From NCBI RefSeq assembly GCF_000971215.1, contig NZ_BBMA01000011.1, positions 62,001 through 126,000 on the forward strand: a stretch of DNA of 64,000 bases, in the 5' to 3' direction. This document shows positions 18,439-26,675 of the stretch, piece by piece. The position numbers and the translations under genes were made by a program. This DNA comes from Demequina silvatica. GTDB taxonomy: Bacteria > Actinomycetota > Actinomycetes > Actinomycetales > Demequinaceae. Numbering within the stretch: position 1 is the stretch's first letter; every line of letters begins with the position of its first letter. The notes under the pieces were generated by a model. That model made no database searches and was not told the origin of the DNA. It saw nothing but the letters and a program-made list of their open reading frames with translations.

Positions 18439-19512
18439 ATGGCCCTCCACCTCACGGGCCCCGTGGTCGTCGGCGATGACGACGTCCGCGCGGAGGCCTG
18501 GGTGGTGGACGGGTTCGTCACGTACGAGCGGCCCGAGGCCGCCGTGCGCCACGCGCTCGACGGCTGGGTGCTGCCGGGGCTGGTCGACGTCCACTGCCAC
18601 GTGGGCCTCGACAGCGGGGGAGCGGTGGACGCCGACCTCGCGCTCAAGCAGGCCCTGGTCGACCGTGACGCGGGCACGCTGCTCATCCGCGACGCCGGCT
18701 CGCCGTCCGACACCCGCTTCCTCGACGGCGTCACCACCGCGCCGCGGGTGATCCGCGCGGGCCGGTTCATCGCGCGCCCCAAGCGCTACCTGCGCCACTA
18801 CGCGCGCGAGATCGAGGTGGTGGACCTCCCGGCCGTGATGGCGCAGGAGGCCCGCAAGGGCGACGGCTGGGTCAAGCTCATCGCCGACTGGATCGACAGG
18901 GACCACGGCGACCTCACCCCCCTGTGGCCGGACGATGCGCTGGCCGAGGGCATCGCGGCGGCCCACGAGGCCGGGGCGAGGGTGACGGCGCACACCTTCG
19001 CGACGGAGACCATCGACGGGCTGCTCGACGCCGGCGTCGACTGCATCGAGCACGGCACCGGCATGACCGCCGACCATATGGCGGAGGCCGCGCGCCGCGG
19101 CCTTCCCGTGGTGCCCACGATGATGCAGGTCGCGAACTTCGAGGGCTTCGCCGCCCAGGCGGAGGAGCGGTTCCCGGCGTACGCCGCCCGCATGCGGGCC
19201 ATGCACGAGCGCCGCTTCGCGCACGTCCGCGCGCTGTACGAGGCGGGCGTCCCGCTGCTGGTGGGCACCGACGCGGGCGGCACGCTCGGACACGGCGGGC
19301 TGCCGGCGGAGGCGGCGCTCATGGTCGCCGCGGGCATCCCCGACGCCGAGGTGGTCGCGATGGCGTCCTGGCGCGCACGAGCGTTCCTGGGTGCACCCGG
19401 CCTCGAGGAGGGCGCGCCTGCGGACCTGGTGATCTACGGCGAGGACCCGCGCGCCGGCATCCGCGCCCTCGCCTCCCCGCGCCACGTGGTGCTGCGCGGG
19501 GCCCTGGTCTGA
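18439..19512 (+). CDS. Amidohydrolase family protein
   Basis: A 357-aa metal-dependent hydrolase of the amidohydrolase superfamily. D-V-H-C-H-V near residue 51 supplies the H-x-H metal ligands after the first strand; later histidines occur in A-H-T-F-A-T-E and I-E-H-G-T-G, and the final metal aspartate is in G-T-D-A-G-G. The arrangement resembles imidazolonepropionase/prolidase-like members; substrate unknown. It begins one base after the ffh stop, a linkage often kept in actinobacteria. A copy of the dispersed word at 18930 reads Asp-Asp-Ala. A near-match (CGCATCGTTC) follows the stop at 19513. Confidence 0.8.
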   Translation: MALHLTGPVVVGDDDVRAEAWVVDGFVTYERPEAAVRHALDGWVLPGLVDVHCHVGLDSGGAVDADLALKQALVDRDAGTLLIRDAGSPSDTRFLDGVTTAPRVIRAGRFIARPKRYLRHYAREIEVVDLPAVMAQEARKGDGWVKLIADWIDRDHGDLTPLWPDDALAEGIAAAHEAGARVTAHTFATETIDGLLDAGVDCIEHGTGMTADHMAEAARRGLPVVPTMMQVANFEGFAAQAEERFPAYAARMRAMHERRFAHVRALYEAGVPLLVGTDAGGTLGHGGLPAEAALMVAAGIPDAEVVAMASWRARAFLGAPGLEEGAPADLVIYGEDPRAGIRALASPRHVVLRGALV

Positions 19513-19564
19513 CGCATCGTTCCCAGCGAACTCCCAGCCCCGGCGAGGCCCGCTCCCAGGGGTG

Positions 19565-20113
19565 ATGGGTGTGATGGGAGGCATGAAGCGCTCCTCCGGC
19601 ATCATCGTCACCGGCCTCTCCGCCACGCTGCTGTCCACGGGCGCCGTCCTAGGCACCGGATTCCTCTCCCCTGAGGAGGGCGCCGCCAGCGCCGAGGCGA
19701 CCACTGCCGACACCTCCGCGACGGGCGCCGCCACCGGCACCACCACCGACACGACCACGGACTCCACGACCGACACCGCCACCACCGACGCCACCACCGA
19801 CGCCACCACCGACGCCACGACCGACGCCTCCGGCGCCACGACGTACGACGGCGAGGCCGTCTCGAGCCGCTACGGGACGTTCCAGGCGGAGATCACCGTC
19901 GAGGACGGGCAGGTCACCGCGATCGACTGGCTCCAGTCCGGCGAGGCCGACCAGCACTCGCAGCAGATCAACGACTACGCGATCCCCGTGCTCGAGCAGG
20001 CGATCCTCGAGGCCCAGAGCGTCGACGTCGGCTACGTCTCCGGCGCGAGCTACACCTCGGACGCCGTCGAGGAGGCCGTCGCCAGCGCGATGCAGGCGGC
20101 GGGTCTCGCATGA
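19565..20113 (+). CDS. Exported FMN-binding domain protein 1
   Basis: About 182 aa. A hydrophobic signal segment is followed by a Thr/Asp/Ala repeat linker (repeated T-T-D-A units, 19780-19835) and a C-terminal FMN-binding domain ending in Y-V-S-G-A-S-Y-T-S, where ApbE attaches FMN through a phosphoester bond. The usual acceptor threonine of S-G-A-T is serine here. Five in-frame start codons are crowded at 19562-19583; ATG 19583 directly follows GGGAGG and gives a normal signal peptide, so the start is uncertain. First gene of the flavin cassette; its stop overlaps the next start (ATGA). Confidence 0.75.
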   Translation: MGVMGGMKRSSGIIVTGLSATLLSTGAVLGTGFLSPEEGAASAEATTADTSATGAATGTTTDTTTDSTTDTATTDATTDATTDATTDASGATTYDGEAVSSRYGTFQAEITVEDGQVTAIDWLQSGEADQHSQQINDYAIPVLEQAILEAQSVDVGYVSGASYTSDAVEEAVASAMQAAGLA

Positions 20114-21513
20114 CCGCCGTCCAGCACCGCACCGCCGTGGTCCCGAGCCACGCGGCTCCCGCGGCCGCCGAGCGCCGCGCACGCGCCGCGCGCCGCAGCC
20201 GCCGCCGCGACACGATCGAGGCGGCCGCGTGGCTCGCGGGCGTGGGCGGCCTCGCGTTCATGCTCGCCTCGGGCACCGTCGACGTCACCACGGTCGGCGG
20301 CCTGCTCACCACGCTCGGGCGCATCGCGGGGATCGCCGCGTCGACCATGATCATGGCGCAGCTCATCCTGATCGCGCGGATCCCGCTGGTCGAGCGCGCC
20401 CTCGGCCACGACCGCGGCGCCCGCCTTCACGGGCAGCTGGGACGCCTCGGCTTCGTGGTGATCATCGCGCACATCGTGCTCCTGATCGGCGGCTACGCCC
20501 TGCCGACGCAGACGGGGCTGCTCGCGCAGGCGTGGGCCTTCGCGGTCGGCTACGGCGGTCCCATGTTCATGGCGAGCGTCGGGTTCGTGGTGCTGTGCGC
20601 CGTGGTGGTGACGTCCTACGCGATCGTGCGCCGGCGCTGGCGGTACGAGACCTGGCACGCCGTCCACGTCTTCAGCTACCTCGCGGTCGGGCTGTCCATC
20701 CCGCACCAGCTCACCGACGGCCAGACCTTCGCGACCATGGGACCCGCCTGGTGGTACTGGGTGATCCTGTGGACCGTCGCCGTGGGCGGGCTGCTCGCGT
20801 ACCGCGTGGTGCGGCCGCTCGTGCGCTTCCGGCGCCACCGCATCCGTGTGACCGCCGTGGGCACGCTGCCGGACGGCTCGACCGTCATCGCGCTGCACGG
20901 CCGCCGCCTCACCCGCCTGGGCGCGAGGGGCGGGCAGTTCCTGCTCTTCCGCTTCCTCCAGCGCGACATGTGGGGCCAGGCGCACCCGTACTCGCTCTCG
21001 CGCACCGTCCGCGACGGATGGATGCGCATCACGGTGAAGCCGCTCGGCGACGGATCCGCAGCCCTGCGCACCCTGCGCCCGGGCACGCGCGTCATGGTCG
21101 AGGGCCCCTTGGGGGTCTTCACCGACGCGTCACGCTCGGGGGACCACCTGGTCCTCGCCGGCGCGGGCGTCGGCATCACGCCCATCCTCGCGCTGCTCGA
21201 GGACGCGGCATTCCGGCCCGGCGGCTGCACCGTCGTCGTGCGCGCCAGCACCGAGGCCGAGATCCCGCACCTCGAGGAGTTCCGCGAGCTCGCCGCCGCG
21301 CGCGGCGCGACCCTGCATGTCCTCACCGGGCACCGCGGGGACGGCTGGGCCCCCGCATCGTCCCCCGTCACGCTCGCGCGGCTGGTGCCCGCGATCGCCG
21401 GCGCGGACGTGTTCGCGTGCGGCCCCGTCCCGTGGGTGCGGGCGGTGATGGACGATGCGGCGGTCGCCGGGGTGCCCGCGCGCCGCCGGCACGCGGAGGA
21501 GTTCGCCTGGTAG
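20110..21513 (+). CDS. Ferric-reductase-like membrane flavoprotein 1
   Basis: A 467-aa membrane oxidoreductase. The N-terminal half has about six helices of a ferric reductase-like domain with paired heme histidines (L-H-G-Q-L ... I-A-H-I with 13 residues between, and V-H-V-F-S-Y ... I-P-H-Q with 12 between). The C-terminal half is a ferredoxin-NADP reductase-type module: H-P-Y-S-L-S for FAD, G-V-G-I-T-P-I for NAD(P)H, and C-G-P-V-P-W. No 2Fe-2S domain follows. It probably passes electrons from cytoplasmic NAD(P)H across the membrane to the exported FMN proteins encoded beside it. Two copies of the dispersed word lie in it (21354 read Ala-Ser-Ser; 21450 read Asp-Asp-Ala). Confidence 0.82.
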   Translation: MTAVQHRTAVVPSHAAPAAAERRARAARRSRRRDTIEAAAWLAGVGGLAFMLASGTVDVTTVGGLLTTLGRIAGIAASTMIMAQLILIARIPLVERALGHDRGARLHGQLGRLGFVVIIAHIVLLIGGYALPTQTGLLAQAWAFAVGYGGPMFMASVGFVVLCAVVVTSYAIVRRRWRYETWHAVHVFSYLAVGLSIPHQLTDGQTFATMGPAWWYWVILWTVAVGGLLAYRVVRPLVRFRRHRIRVTAVGTLPDGSTVIALHGRRLTRLGARGGQFLLFRFLQRDMWGQAHPYSLSRTVRDGWMRITVKPLGDGSAALRTLRPGTRVMVEGPLGVFTDASRSGDHLVLAGAGVGITPILALLEDAAFRPGGCTVVVRASTEAEIPHLEEFRELAAARGATLHVLTGHRGDGWAPASSPVTLARLVPAIAGADVFACGPVPWVRAVMDDAAVAGVPARRRHAEEFAW

Positions 21514-21602
21514 CACCCCGTACGATGCGGGTACGCGCCGGAACACCCCACGGCCCGCGCGCGTTGCCCCGTCAGGTCCGTCCCCGAACCCCCGGAGGTC
21601 CC

Positions 21603-22946
21603 GTGAGCACGCTCGAGGCGTACGCGCGGCGATCCGCGCGCCGGGAGTGGTGGCGGGACGGGCTCGAGGCGTCGATCTACCTGGTCGCGGCCGTGGGCGT
21701 GGCGCTGTTCGTCGCGTCGGGCGGGCTGCTGGTGACCGCGCCCATCGACCACCTGTACGGGCTGGGCCGCGTCGCCGGGATCGTCGCCGCGGTGCTGGTG
21801 CTCGCTCAGATCACGCTGATCTCCCGCGCGCCGTACGTCGAGCGCGCGATCGGGCACGACCGCGCCGCCGCCACCCACACCCGGCTGGGCAAGGTCGCCT
21901 TCATCCTCATGCTGGTCCACGTGGGCCTCATCCTGGTGATGAACGCCCGCTACGACGGCCGGTCCATCCTCAGCGAGGCGGTGGCGCTGTGGGACCTCGG
22001 CTGGTTCATGGTCGCCGCGCAGGTGGGGCTGGGCCTGTTCACCATCGTGGTCGCGACGTCCCTGGTCGCGATCCGGTCGCGGTGGCGCTACGAACGCTGG
22101 CACGCCGTCCACCTGCTCGTGTACCTCGCGATCGCCGCGGTGGTGCCGCACCAGTTCCTCGAGGGCTCCACGTTCCGCGACGGGGGAGCGGCCTGGTGGT
22201 TCTGGCTGGTCCTGTACGTGCTGGCCGTCGGCTCCTTCCTGGCCTACCGCATCGTCCGCCCGCTGGTGCTGCTCGCGCGTCACGACCTCCGCGTCGCCGC
22301 CGTCGAGCCCGAGCCGGACGGCTCCGTGTCCGTGGTGATGAGCGGCCGCGACCTCGACCGCCTGGGCGCGCGCCCCGGGCAGTTCCTGCTGTGGCGCTTC
22401 CTCGACCGCGAGCGGTGGACGCAGGCGCACCCGTGGTCGCTGTCGCGCGCGCCGCGGTCCGACTCGCTGCGCATCACCGTCAAGCCCTCGGGCGACGCGT
22501 CCGCGCGGCTCGCCCACCTGCGGGTGGGCACCCGCGTGCTGGCCGAGGGGCCGCTCGGGATCTTCACCGACGCGACCCGCACGGCGCCCGGCGCGGTGCT
22601 GGTCGCCTCCGGGATCGGCGTCACGCCCATCCGCGCGCTGCTCGACGAGGCGCAGGCGCCGTGCACCGTGGTGCTGCGGGTCCGGTCCCGCGAGGAGGCG
22701 CCCCTCATCGACGAGGTCGAGGAGCTGGCCGTGCAGCGCGGCGCCGACGTGATCGTGGTCGCCGGCCCGCGCGGCTCCGGCTGGGGCACCGCCGCGGGCG
22801 AGAGCCTCGGCGCGCTGGTGCCCGACGTCGCGACGCGCGACATCTACGTGTGCGGCCCCGTCCCGTGGGCCGATGCGGTGGTCCTGGACGCCCGCGCCGC
22901 GGGCGTGCCGGCGGCCGCCATCCATCGCGAACGATTCGGCTGGTAG
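21603..22946 (+). CDS. Ferric-reductase-like membrane flavoprotein 2
   Basis: A 447-aa paralogue of the preceding gene with the same layout: six-helix ferric reductase-like domain (T-H-T-R-L-G-K ... L-V-H-V; W-H-A-V-H-L-L-V-Y ... V-P-H-Q-F), then FAD (H-P-W-S-L-S-R) and NAD(P)H (G-I-G-V-T-P-I-R; V-C-G-P-V-P-W) motifs. The GTG at 21603 is preceded by GGAGG with four bases between. The 89-bp gap upstream contains a partial dispersed word (ACGATGCGGG near 21531). Two parallel copies in one cassette suggest two electron inputs or separate FMN-protein partners. Confidence 0.82.
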   Translation: MSTLEAYARRSARREWWRDGLEASIYLVAAVGVALFVASGGLLVTAPIDHLYGLGRVAGIVAAVLVLAQITLISRAPYVERAIGHDRAAATHTRLGKVAFILMLVHVGLILVMNARYDGRSILSEAVALWDLGWFMVAAQVGLGLFTIVVATSLVAIRSRWRYERWHAVHLLVYLAIAAVVPHQFLEGSTFRDGGAAWWFWLVLYVLAVGSFLAYRIVRPLVLLARHDLRVAAVEPEPDGSVSVVMSGRDLDRLGARPGQFLLWRFLDRERWTQAHPWSLSRAPRSDSLRITVKPSGDASARLAHLRVGTRVLAEGPLGIFTDATRTAPGAVLVASGIGVTPIRALLDEAQAPCTVVLRVRSREEAPLIDEVEELAVQRGADVIVVAGPRGSGWGTAAGESLGALVPDVATRDIYVCGPVPWADAVVLDARAAGVPAAAIHRERFGW

Positions 22947-22957
22947 AGGGAGAGCGG

Positions 22958-23374
22958 ATGAGGACCATGACCAGGACGGCCGGGGCGCTCGCGTTCGCCG
23001 GCGCCGCCGCGACCGCGCTGAGCGCGTGCGGCGGAGCGGAGGCGGCCGAGCCCGAGGCGGCGGCCACCACCGTGGACCCCGTGTACGCGGACGGCGTCTA
23101 CGACGGCCCGCGGGTCACCAACATCCGCGGCGGCTACCAGGCGCAGGTCACCATCGAGGACGGCACCATCACGGACGTCCAGGCCATCGAGGCGGGCACG
23201 CAGGATGCGGAGTCCGTGTCGATCAACGCCCGCGCGATCCCCGAGCTGCGGGACAAGGTCATCGAGGCGCAGAGCGCGGACGTCGAGGCCGTCTCCGGTT
23301 CCTCGTACACGTCTCCGGCGTTCACCGAGTCCATCCAGGGCGCGCTCGACGACGCGGCCGCGGCGGCGGAGTAG
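22958..23374 (+). CDS. FMN-binding domain lipoprotein
   Basis: A 138-aa lipoprotein: signal sequence with lipobox L-S-A-C (Cys at about 24), then a short linker and an FMN-binding domain (G-P-R-V-T-N-I-R-G-G-Y-Q-A-Q-V-T-I). The flavinylation motif reads A-V-S-G-S-S-Y-T-S, deviating from S-G-A-T at two positions. GAGGGAGAG precedes the ATG. Anchored to the outer face of the membrane, it could take electrons from the neighbouring ferric-reductase-like proteins. Confidence 0.8.
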   Translation: MRTMTRTAGALAFAGAAATALSACGGAEAAEPEAAATTVDPVYADGVYDGPRVTNIRGGYQAQVTIEDGTITDVQAIEAGTQDAESVSINARAIPELRDKVIEAQSADVEAVSGSSYTSPAFTESIQGALDDAAAAAE

Positions 23375-23377
23375 GCC

Positions 23378-24004
23378 ATGCGCACCTCCCGGGCCGTGGT
23401 GGTCGCCGGCGGCTGCGCCGCGATCCTCGGCGCGGGCTGGTCCGTCGCGCCCAAGGAGCTGCCCACGCTCGACCTGGTCGCCCCCTCGAGCCCCGAGCCG
23501 AGCGTCACCGCGAGCGGGAGCGCGGCTCCGTCCGCCACCGCGGAGCCGGAGCCCACCCCGTCGATCACGTGCGAGCCCGACGACAGCGGCGACGACGAGG
23601 ACGACGACAAGGACCTCTCCGAGGACGACGACTGCGCGATCTCCACCCCCGAGCCTGCGGCATCCGAGACCGCGGCGGACCCGGCCCCGAGCGCCACGGC
23701 GACCGCCGCGCCCGACCCGGCGCCCGCATCGTCCACCCACGACGGCCCCGTCGTGACGAACGCCCGCGGCGACTACCAGGCCCGCATCACCGTGGTCGAC
23801 GGCGAGGTCACGGACGTCCAGGCGATCGTCGCCGGGACGCAGGACGCGGAGTCCATCACCATCAACGCGCGTGCGATCCCCGAGCTGCGCGACAAGGTCC
23901 TCGCCGCGCAGACGTGGGACGTCGAGGCCGTGAGCGGCGCGTCCTTCACGTCGCCCGCGTTCACCGAGTCGCTGCGCGGCGCGTTCGAGGACGCCGGCCT
24001 GTGA
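23378..24004 (+). CDS. Exported FMN-binding domain protein 3
   Basis: A 208-aa protein with an N-terminal hydrophobic segment (residues 5-22), a long Pro/Ala/Ser/Asp-rich linker including an acidic run (about residues 68-85), and a C-terminal FMN-binding domain closely similar to that of the preceding lipoprotein (shared A-G-T-Q-D-A-E-S and N-A-R-A-I-P-E-L-R-D-K-V). Flavinylation motif A-V-S-G-A-S-F-T-S. It starts 4 bp after the lipoprotein stop and overlaps the ApbE gene. A copy of the dispersed word at 23725 is read Ala-Ser-Ser in the linker. Confidence 0.78.
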   Translation: MRTSRAVVVAGGCAAILGAGWSVAPKELPTLDLVAPSSPEPSVTASGSAAPSATAEPEPTPSITCEPDDSGDDEDDDKDLSEDDDCAISTPEPAASETAADPAPSATATAAPDPAPASSTHDGPVVTNARGDYQARITVVDGEVTDVQAIVAGTQDAESITINARAIPELRDKVLAAQTWDVEAVSGASFTSPAFTESLRGAFEDAGL

Positions 24005-24777
24005 CGGAGCCGTTCCGCACCACGGTGCACGCCATGGCGATGCCCTTCACGGTCGAGCTCGACGCGCCCGACCCGCTCGAGACGGACGGCGCGGTCGCGG
24101 CGTTCCACTCCGAGCTGGTGTGGGCGGACGAGGTGTTCTCGCTGTGGCGCGACGACTCCTACCTCAGCGGCTACCTGCGCGGCGACCTCACGCTCGACGA
24201 GTCGCCGCGCGAGCTGCGCGAGGTGCTCGAGGCGTGCGAGTGGTACCGCGAGGCGACGCTCGGCGGCTTCGACGCGCGCCGCAAGGACGGCGTGCTCGAC
24301 CCCACCGGCCTGGTCAAGGGCTGGGCGGTGGCGCGCGCGAGCCGCCACCTGCGCGCTGCCCGGGCCTCGGATTGGATGGTCGGCGCGTCGGGCGACGTGC
24401 TCGTGGGCGGCGGGCGCGCGCGTCGCGTCGGCATCGCGGACCCGCGCGTGACGGGCGACCCGACGGGCACGCCCGTGATCGACGTGGTGGAGCTCGGCGG
24501 CGCGTTCACGGCCCTCGCGACCTCCGGCGGGGCGCAGGTGGTGGACCACATCTGGGACCCGCTCACCGGCGAGGTGGCGCGCCACTACATGCAGGTGTCC
24601 GTGGCGGGCCGCGACCTCACCGAGTGCGACGCGTGGGCCACCGCGATCTGCGGCGGAGGGCCGCGCGTGGTGGCCGGCGCGCTCGAGCGCGGGCTCGAGG
24701 TGCTGCTGGTCTCCGGCGGCCGCTTCGACGGCGCGTACGATGCCCAGACGTCACCCGGGTGGCCCAGCGTGAGGTGA
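24001..24777 (+). CDS. apbE: FAD:protein FMN transferase
   Basis: A 258-aa ApbE-family enzyme that transfers FMN from FAD onto Ser/Thr of exported FMN-binding domains. Seen: D-P-T-G-L-V-K-G-W-A in mid-protein, G-A-S-G-D-V-L-V-G-G, the Mg-binding region T-S-G-G-A-Q, and H-I-W-D-P-L-T-G. It lacks an obvious lipoprotein signal, so it may act in the cytoplasm or be exported otherwise. The GTG overlaps the previous stop by 4 bp. As the last gene after three FMN-binding proteins, it is the evident modifying enzyme for them. Confidence 0.85.
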   Translation: MTEPFRTTVHAMAMPFTVELDAPDPLETDGAVAAFHSELVWADEVFSLWRDDSYLSGYLRGDLTLDESPRELREVLEACEWYREATLGGFDARRKDGVLDPTGLVKGWAVARASRHLRAARASDWMVGASGDVLVGGGRARRVGIADPRVTGDPTGTPVIDVVELGGAFTALATSGGAQVVDHIWDPLTGEVARHYMQVSVAGRDLTECDAWATAICGGGPRVVAGALERGLEVLLVSGGRFDGAYDAQTSPGWPSVR

Positions 24778-24791
24778 CGCGGGGCGCCTGG

Positions 24792-24821
24792 TTGGTCGCG
24801 CATCGTCCCGTCTGGCACAAT
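24792..24821 (+). promoter_or_regulatory. Candidate rpsP promoter with embedded dispersed word
   Basis: TTGGTC (24792-24797), 18-bp spacer, CACAAT (24816-24821). The spacer contains an exact CGCATCGTCC (24799-24808). The -10 context TGGCACAAT resembles TGGCAGAAT before rplS. Confidence 0.5.
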
Positions 24822-24939
24822 GGGTCGCTGGCGCGTCCGGCCCTCTACCCGGGCACGCCGATTCGTCTTGCCAGGTTGCCCCGCCGTGATTCCCCGGCGG
24901 ACGCGATCCGGCTCACACCGAATTCAGAAGGAGACAGCC

Positions 24940-25392
24940 ATGGCTGTGAAGATCCGCCTCAAGCGCTTCGGCAAGAAGCGCGCCCCGTTCTACCGCGTCG
25001 TCGTCATGGACTCGCGCACCAAGCGCGACGGCCGTGCGATCGAGGAGATCGGCAAGTACCACCCCACCGAGGAGCCCTCGGTCATCGAGATCGACTCGGA
25101 CCGCGCGCAGTACTGGCTGTCCGTGGGCGCGCAGCCCTCGGAGCAGGTCACCGCGCTGCTCAAGCTGACCGGCGACTGGGCCACCTTCAAGGGTGAGAAG
25201 GGCGTGAGCACCGTCAAGGGTGCCTCCGCCAAGGCCGACGCCGCCGACGCCATCAAGGCGCACGCGGACGCCGCCGAGAAGGCGAAGGCCGACGCCGCCG
25301 CCAAGAAGGAGGCCGCGAAGGCTGAGGAGGCCCCGGCCGCCGACGCCGAGGTCGCCGACGAGGCCGTCGAGGCCCCCGCCGAGGAGAACTGA
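24940..25392 (+). CDS. rpsP: 30S ribosomal protein S16
   Basis: 150 aa; the first 85 or so are canonical S16 ([20 protein letters not shown] start, then G-K-Y-H-P), and the rest is an Ala/Lys/Glu/Asp-rich tail typical of actinobacterial S16. The ATG follows AGAAGGAGA. S16 binds 16S rRNA early in 30S assembly. The next gene begins 2 bp after its stop. Confidence 0.96.
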   Translation: MAVKIRLKRFGKKRAPFYRVVVMDSRTKRDGRAIEEIGKYHPTEEPSVIEIDSDRAQYWLSVGAQPSEQVTALLKLTGDWATFKGEKGVSTVKGASAKADAADAIKAHADAAEKAKADAAAKKEAAKAEEAPAADAEVADEAVEAPAEEN

Positions 25393-25394
25393 CG

Positions 25395-25625
25395 ATGGTC
25401 GTCGACGCTCTCGAGTTCCTGGTCCGCAGCATCGTCCGCAACCCGGACGACGTGCGCGTGACCGAGCGCTCCGGGCGTCGCGGCACCACCCTCAACGTGG
25501 TGGTGCACCCCGACGACCTCCCCCGGGTCATCGGCCGCCGCGGTCGCACCGCGACGGCGATCCGGACGGTCGTCGAGGCCATCGCGCGTGACGACGTCCG
25601 CGTCAACATCGTGGACGTCGCCTAG
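25395..25625 (+). CDS. khpA: KH-domain RNA-binding protein
   Basis: A 76-aa single KH domain with the G-x-x-G loop in V-I-G-R-R-G-R-T-A-T-A-I-R. KhpA-type proteins bind RNA, often with KhpB, and are linked to cell-size and translation control; they sit between rpsP and rimM in most actinobacteria, as here. Translationally coupled to rpsP (2-bp gap). Confidence 0.92.
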   Translation: MVVDALEFLVRSIVRNPDDVRVTERSGRRGTTLNVVVHPDDLPRVIGRRGRTATAIRTVVEAIARDDVRVNIVDVA

Positions 25626-25641
25626 CCTCAGGCTCAGCGAA

Positions 25642-25683
25642 CGGCAGGCCCCCGCACTCCCTCGGGAGGGCGGGGGCCTGCCG
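25642..25683. terminator. Bidirectional hairpin terminator after rpsP-khpA
   Basis: Fourteen paired bases (25642-25655 with 25670-25683), with a further five-pair inner helix (25657-25661 with 25664-25668). It starts 17 bp after khpA and faces a convergent gene, so it may terminate both. No U-tract. Confidence 0.75.
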
Positions 25684-25721
25684 CGTGTCCGGGCCTTGGC
25701 ACGGGCGTGGGGGCGGCGTGG

Positions 25722-25731
25722 GGACGATGCG
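25722..25731. repeat. Dispersed word, forward orientation, after the khpA terminator
   Basis: Exact GGACGATGCG preceded by G, 6 bp from the stop of the convergent membrane-protein gene. Confidence 0.7.
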
Positions 25732-25736
25732 GGGGT

Positions 25737-26144
25737 TCAGACGCGCGTGCCGCGGAACCAGGCGGAGGCCCGCCGGGTGGACAGCAGCGCGATCACGAGG
25801 ATCGCCAGGACGATCTCGAAGGCCGCCTGCCACACCACAGCGCCGCCGACCTGCCCGAGCGCGTACGCGGCTGCGGCGATCCGCACCACCATCACGATGA
25901 TCACGAGCACGCGCGCGCCCTGGGACCCCATCGCGAGGCCCGCGGCGACGGCCGCGGTCAGCGCGCCGACCACCAGCGTGGTGAGGCCGTACCAGAGCAG
26001 GTCGCCCGAGTCGATGTCGCCGCCCACGGAGTCGGGGTTGTAGTAGAGCCACAGCATCGCCGCTCCGCCGATGAGGTCGAGGATCGCGACGATCCACGTG
26101 AGCGCGGAGACGAGCGTGACGGAGCCGGGCCGGTCGCTGGCCAT
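25737..26144 (-). CDS. Four-helix membrane protein, tandem paralogue A
   Basis: 135 aa with four hydrophobic helices and a short Arg-containing tail (S-A-W-F-R-G-T-R-V). The start is fixed by GGAGG six bases upstream on its strand. It shares length, helix spacing and features such as S-x-L-T-W-x-x-A-x-x-D-L, A-M-G-S-Q-G-A-R-V-L-V, Y-A-L and a final R-x-F/W-F-R with the adjacent paralogue. Function unknown. Inserted between khpA and rimM, which are usually neighbours. Confidence 0.7.
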   Translation of the reverse strand: MASDRPGSVTLVSALTWIVAILDLIGGAAMLWLYYNPDSVGGDIDSGDLLWYGLTTLVVGALTAAVAAGLAMGSQGARVLVIIVMVVRIAAAAYALGQVGGAVVWQAAFEIVLAILVIALLSTRRASAWFRGTRV

Positions 26145-26181
26145 GAGGGCCTCCTCGGTAGGGGCGCGGGTGCGCTCCCTC

Positions 26182-26589
26182 TCAGGATGCTCGGAAGTAC
26201 GCGAAAGCGCGCGGCGTGGCGAGCGCGAGGATGATCAGCGTCGAGCCGATCACCTGCCCGAATGCCTGCCACTTCACCAGCTCGCCCAGCACGGCGAACG
26301 AGTAGACGCCGCCCGCGATGCGTCCCGCCATGACCAGCATCACCAGGATGCGGGACAGCTGGGAGCCGGCGGACAGGCCGAGCGCGAGGGCGGCGGTCAC
26401 CAGCCCGACCGCGAGCAGGATGAACGCGTAGGCGCGCAGCTCGCTCTCGGTGAGCGCGAGGTCGACTCCGGCCATGTTGAGGCTCAGCCACAGCAACGCC
26501 GCTCCGGTCACCAGGTCGCCGAGCGCGGCCGCCCACGTGAGGATCACGCCGAACGTCACGCCCGGCGGACGCCCTGCGGTCGCGGCCAT
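26182..26589 (-). CDS. Four-helix membrane protein, tandem paralogue B
   Basis: 135 aa, same length and layout as paralogue A (L-T-W-A-A-A-L-G-D-L, S-A-G-S-Q-L-S-R-I-L-V-M, C-terminal F-A-Y-F-R-A-S). The ATG at 26589 follows GGGGGAGGG. It probably heads a two-gene minus-strand unit, with a 37-bp gap to paralogue A. Function unknown; a tandem duplication is the simplest origin. Confidence 0.7.
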   Translation of the reverse strand: MAATAGRPPGVTFGVILTWAAALGDLVTGAALLWLSLNMAGVDLALTESELRAYAFILLAVGLVTAALALGLSAGSQLSRILVMLVMAGRIAGGVYSFAVLGELVKWQAFGQVIGSTLIILALATPRAFAYFRAS

Positions 26590-26663
26590 CGACCCTCCCC
26601 CTGTCGGCAACCTGCCGACGTCGGCTCCACGCTAGCGCGGGCGGGACCCGATCCAGCGGAAAG

Positions 26664-26675
26664 TACCCTGGTGTC
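26664..26675 (+). promoter_or_regulatory. Candidate leaderless promoter of rimM
   Basis: TACCCT (26664-26669), six bases, ATG at 26676; no Shine-Dalgarno. The same TACCCT precedes proS. Confidence 0.55.

Noticed and set aside
19775-19840. Short GACGCCACCACC units as a CRISPR-like array
   Set aside because: They are in-frame codons of a Thr/Asp/Ala linker with no spacers.
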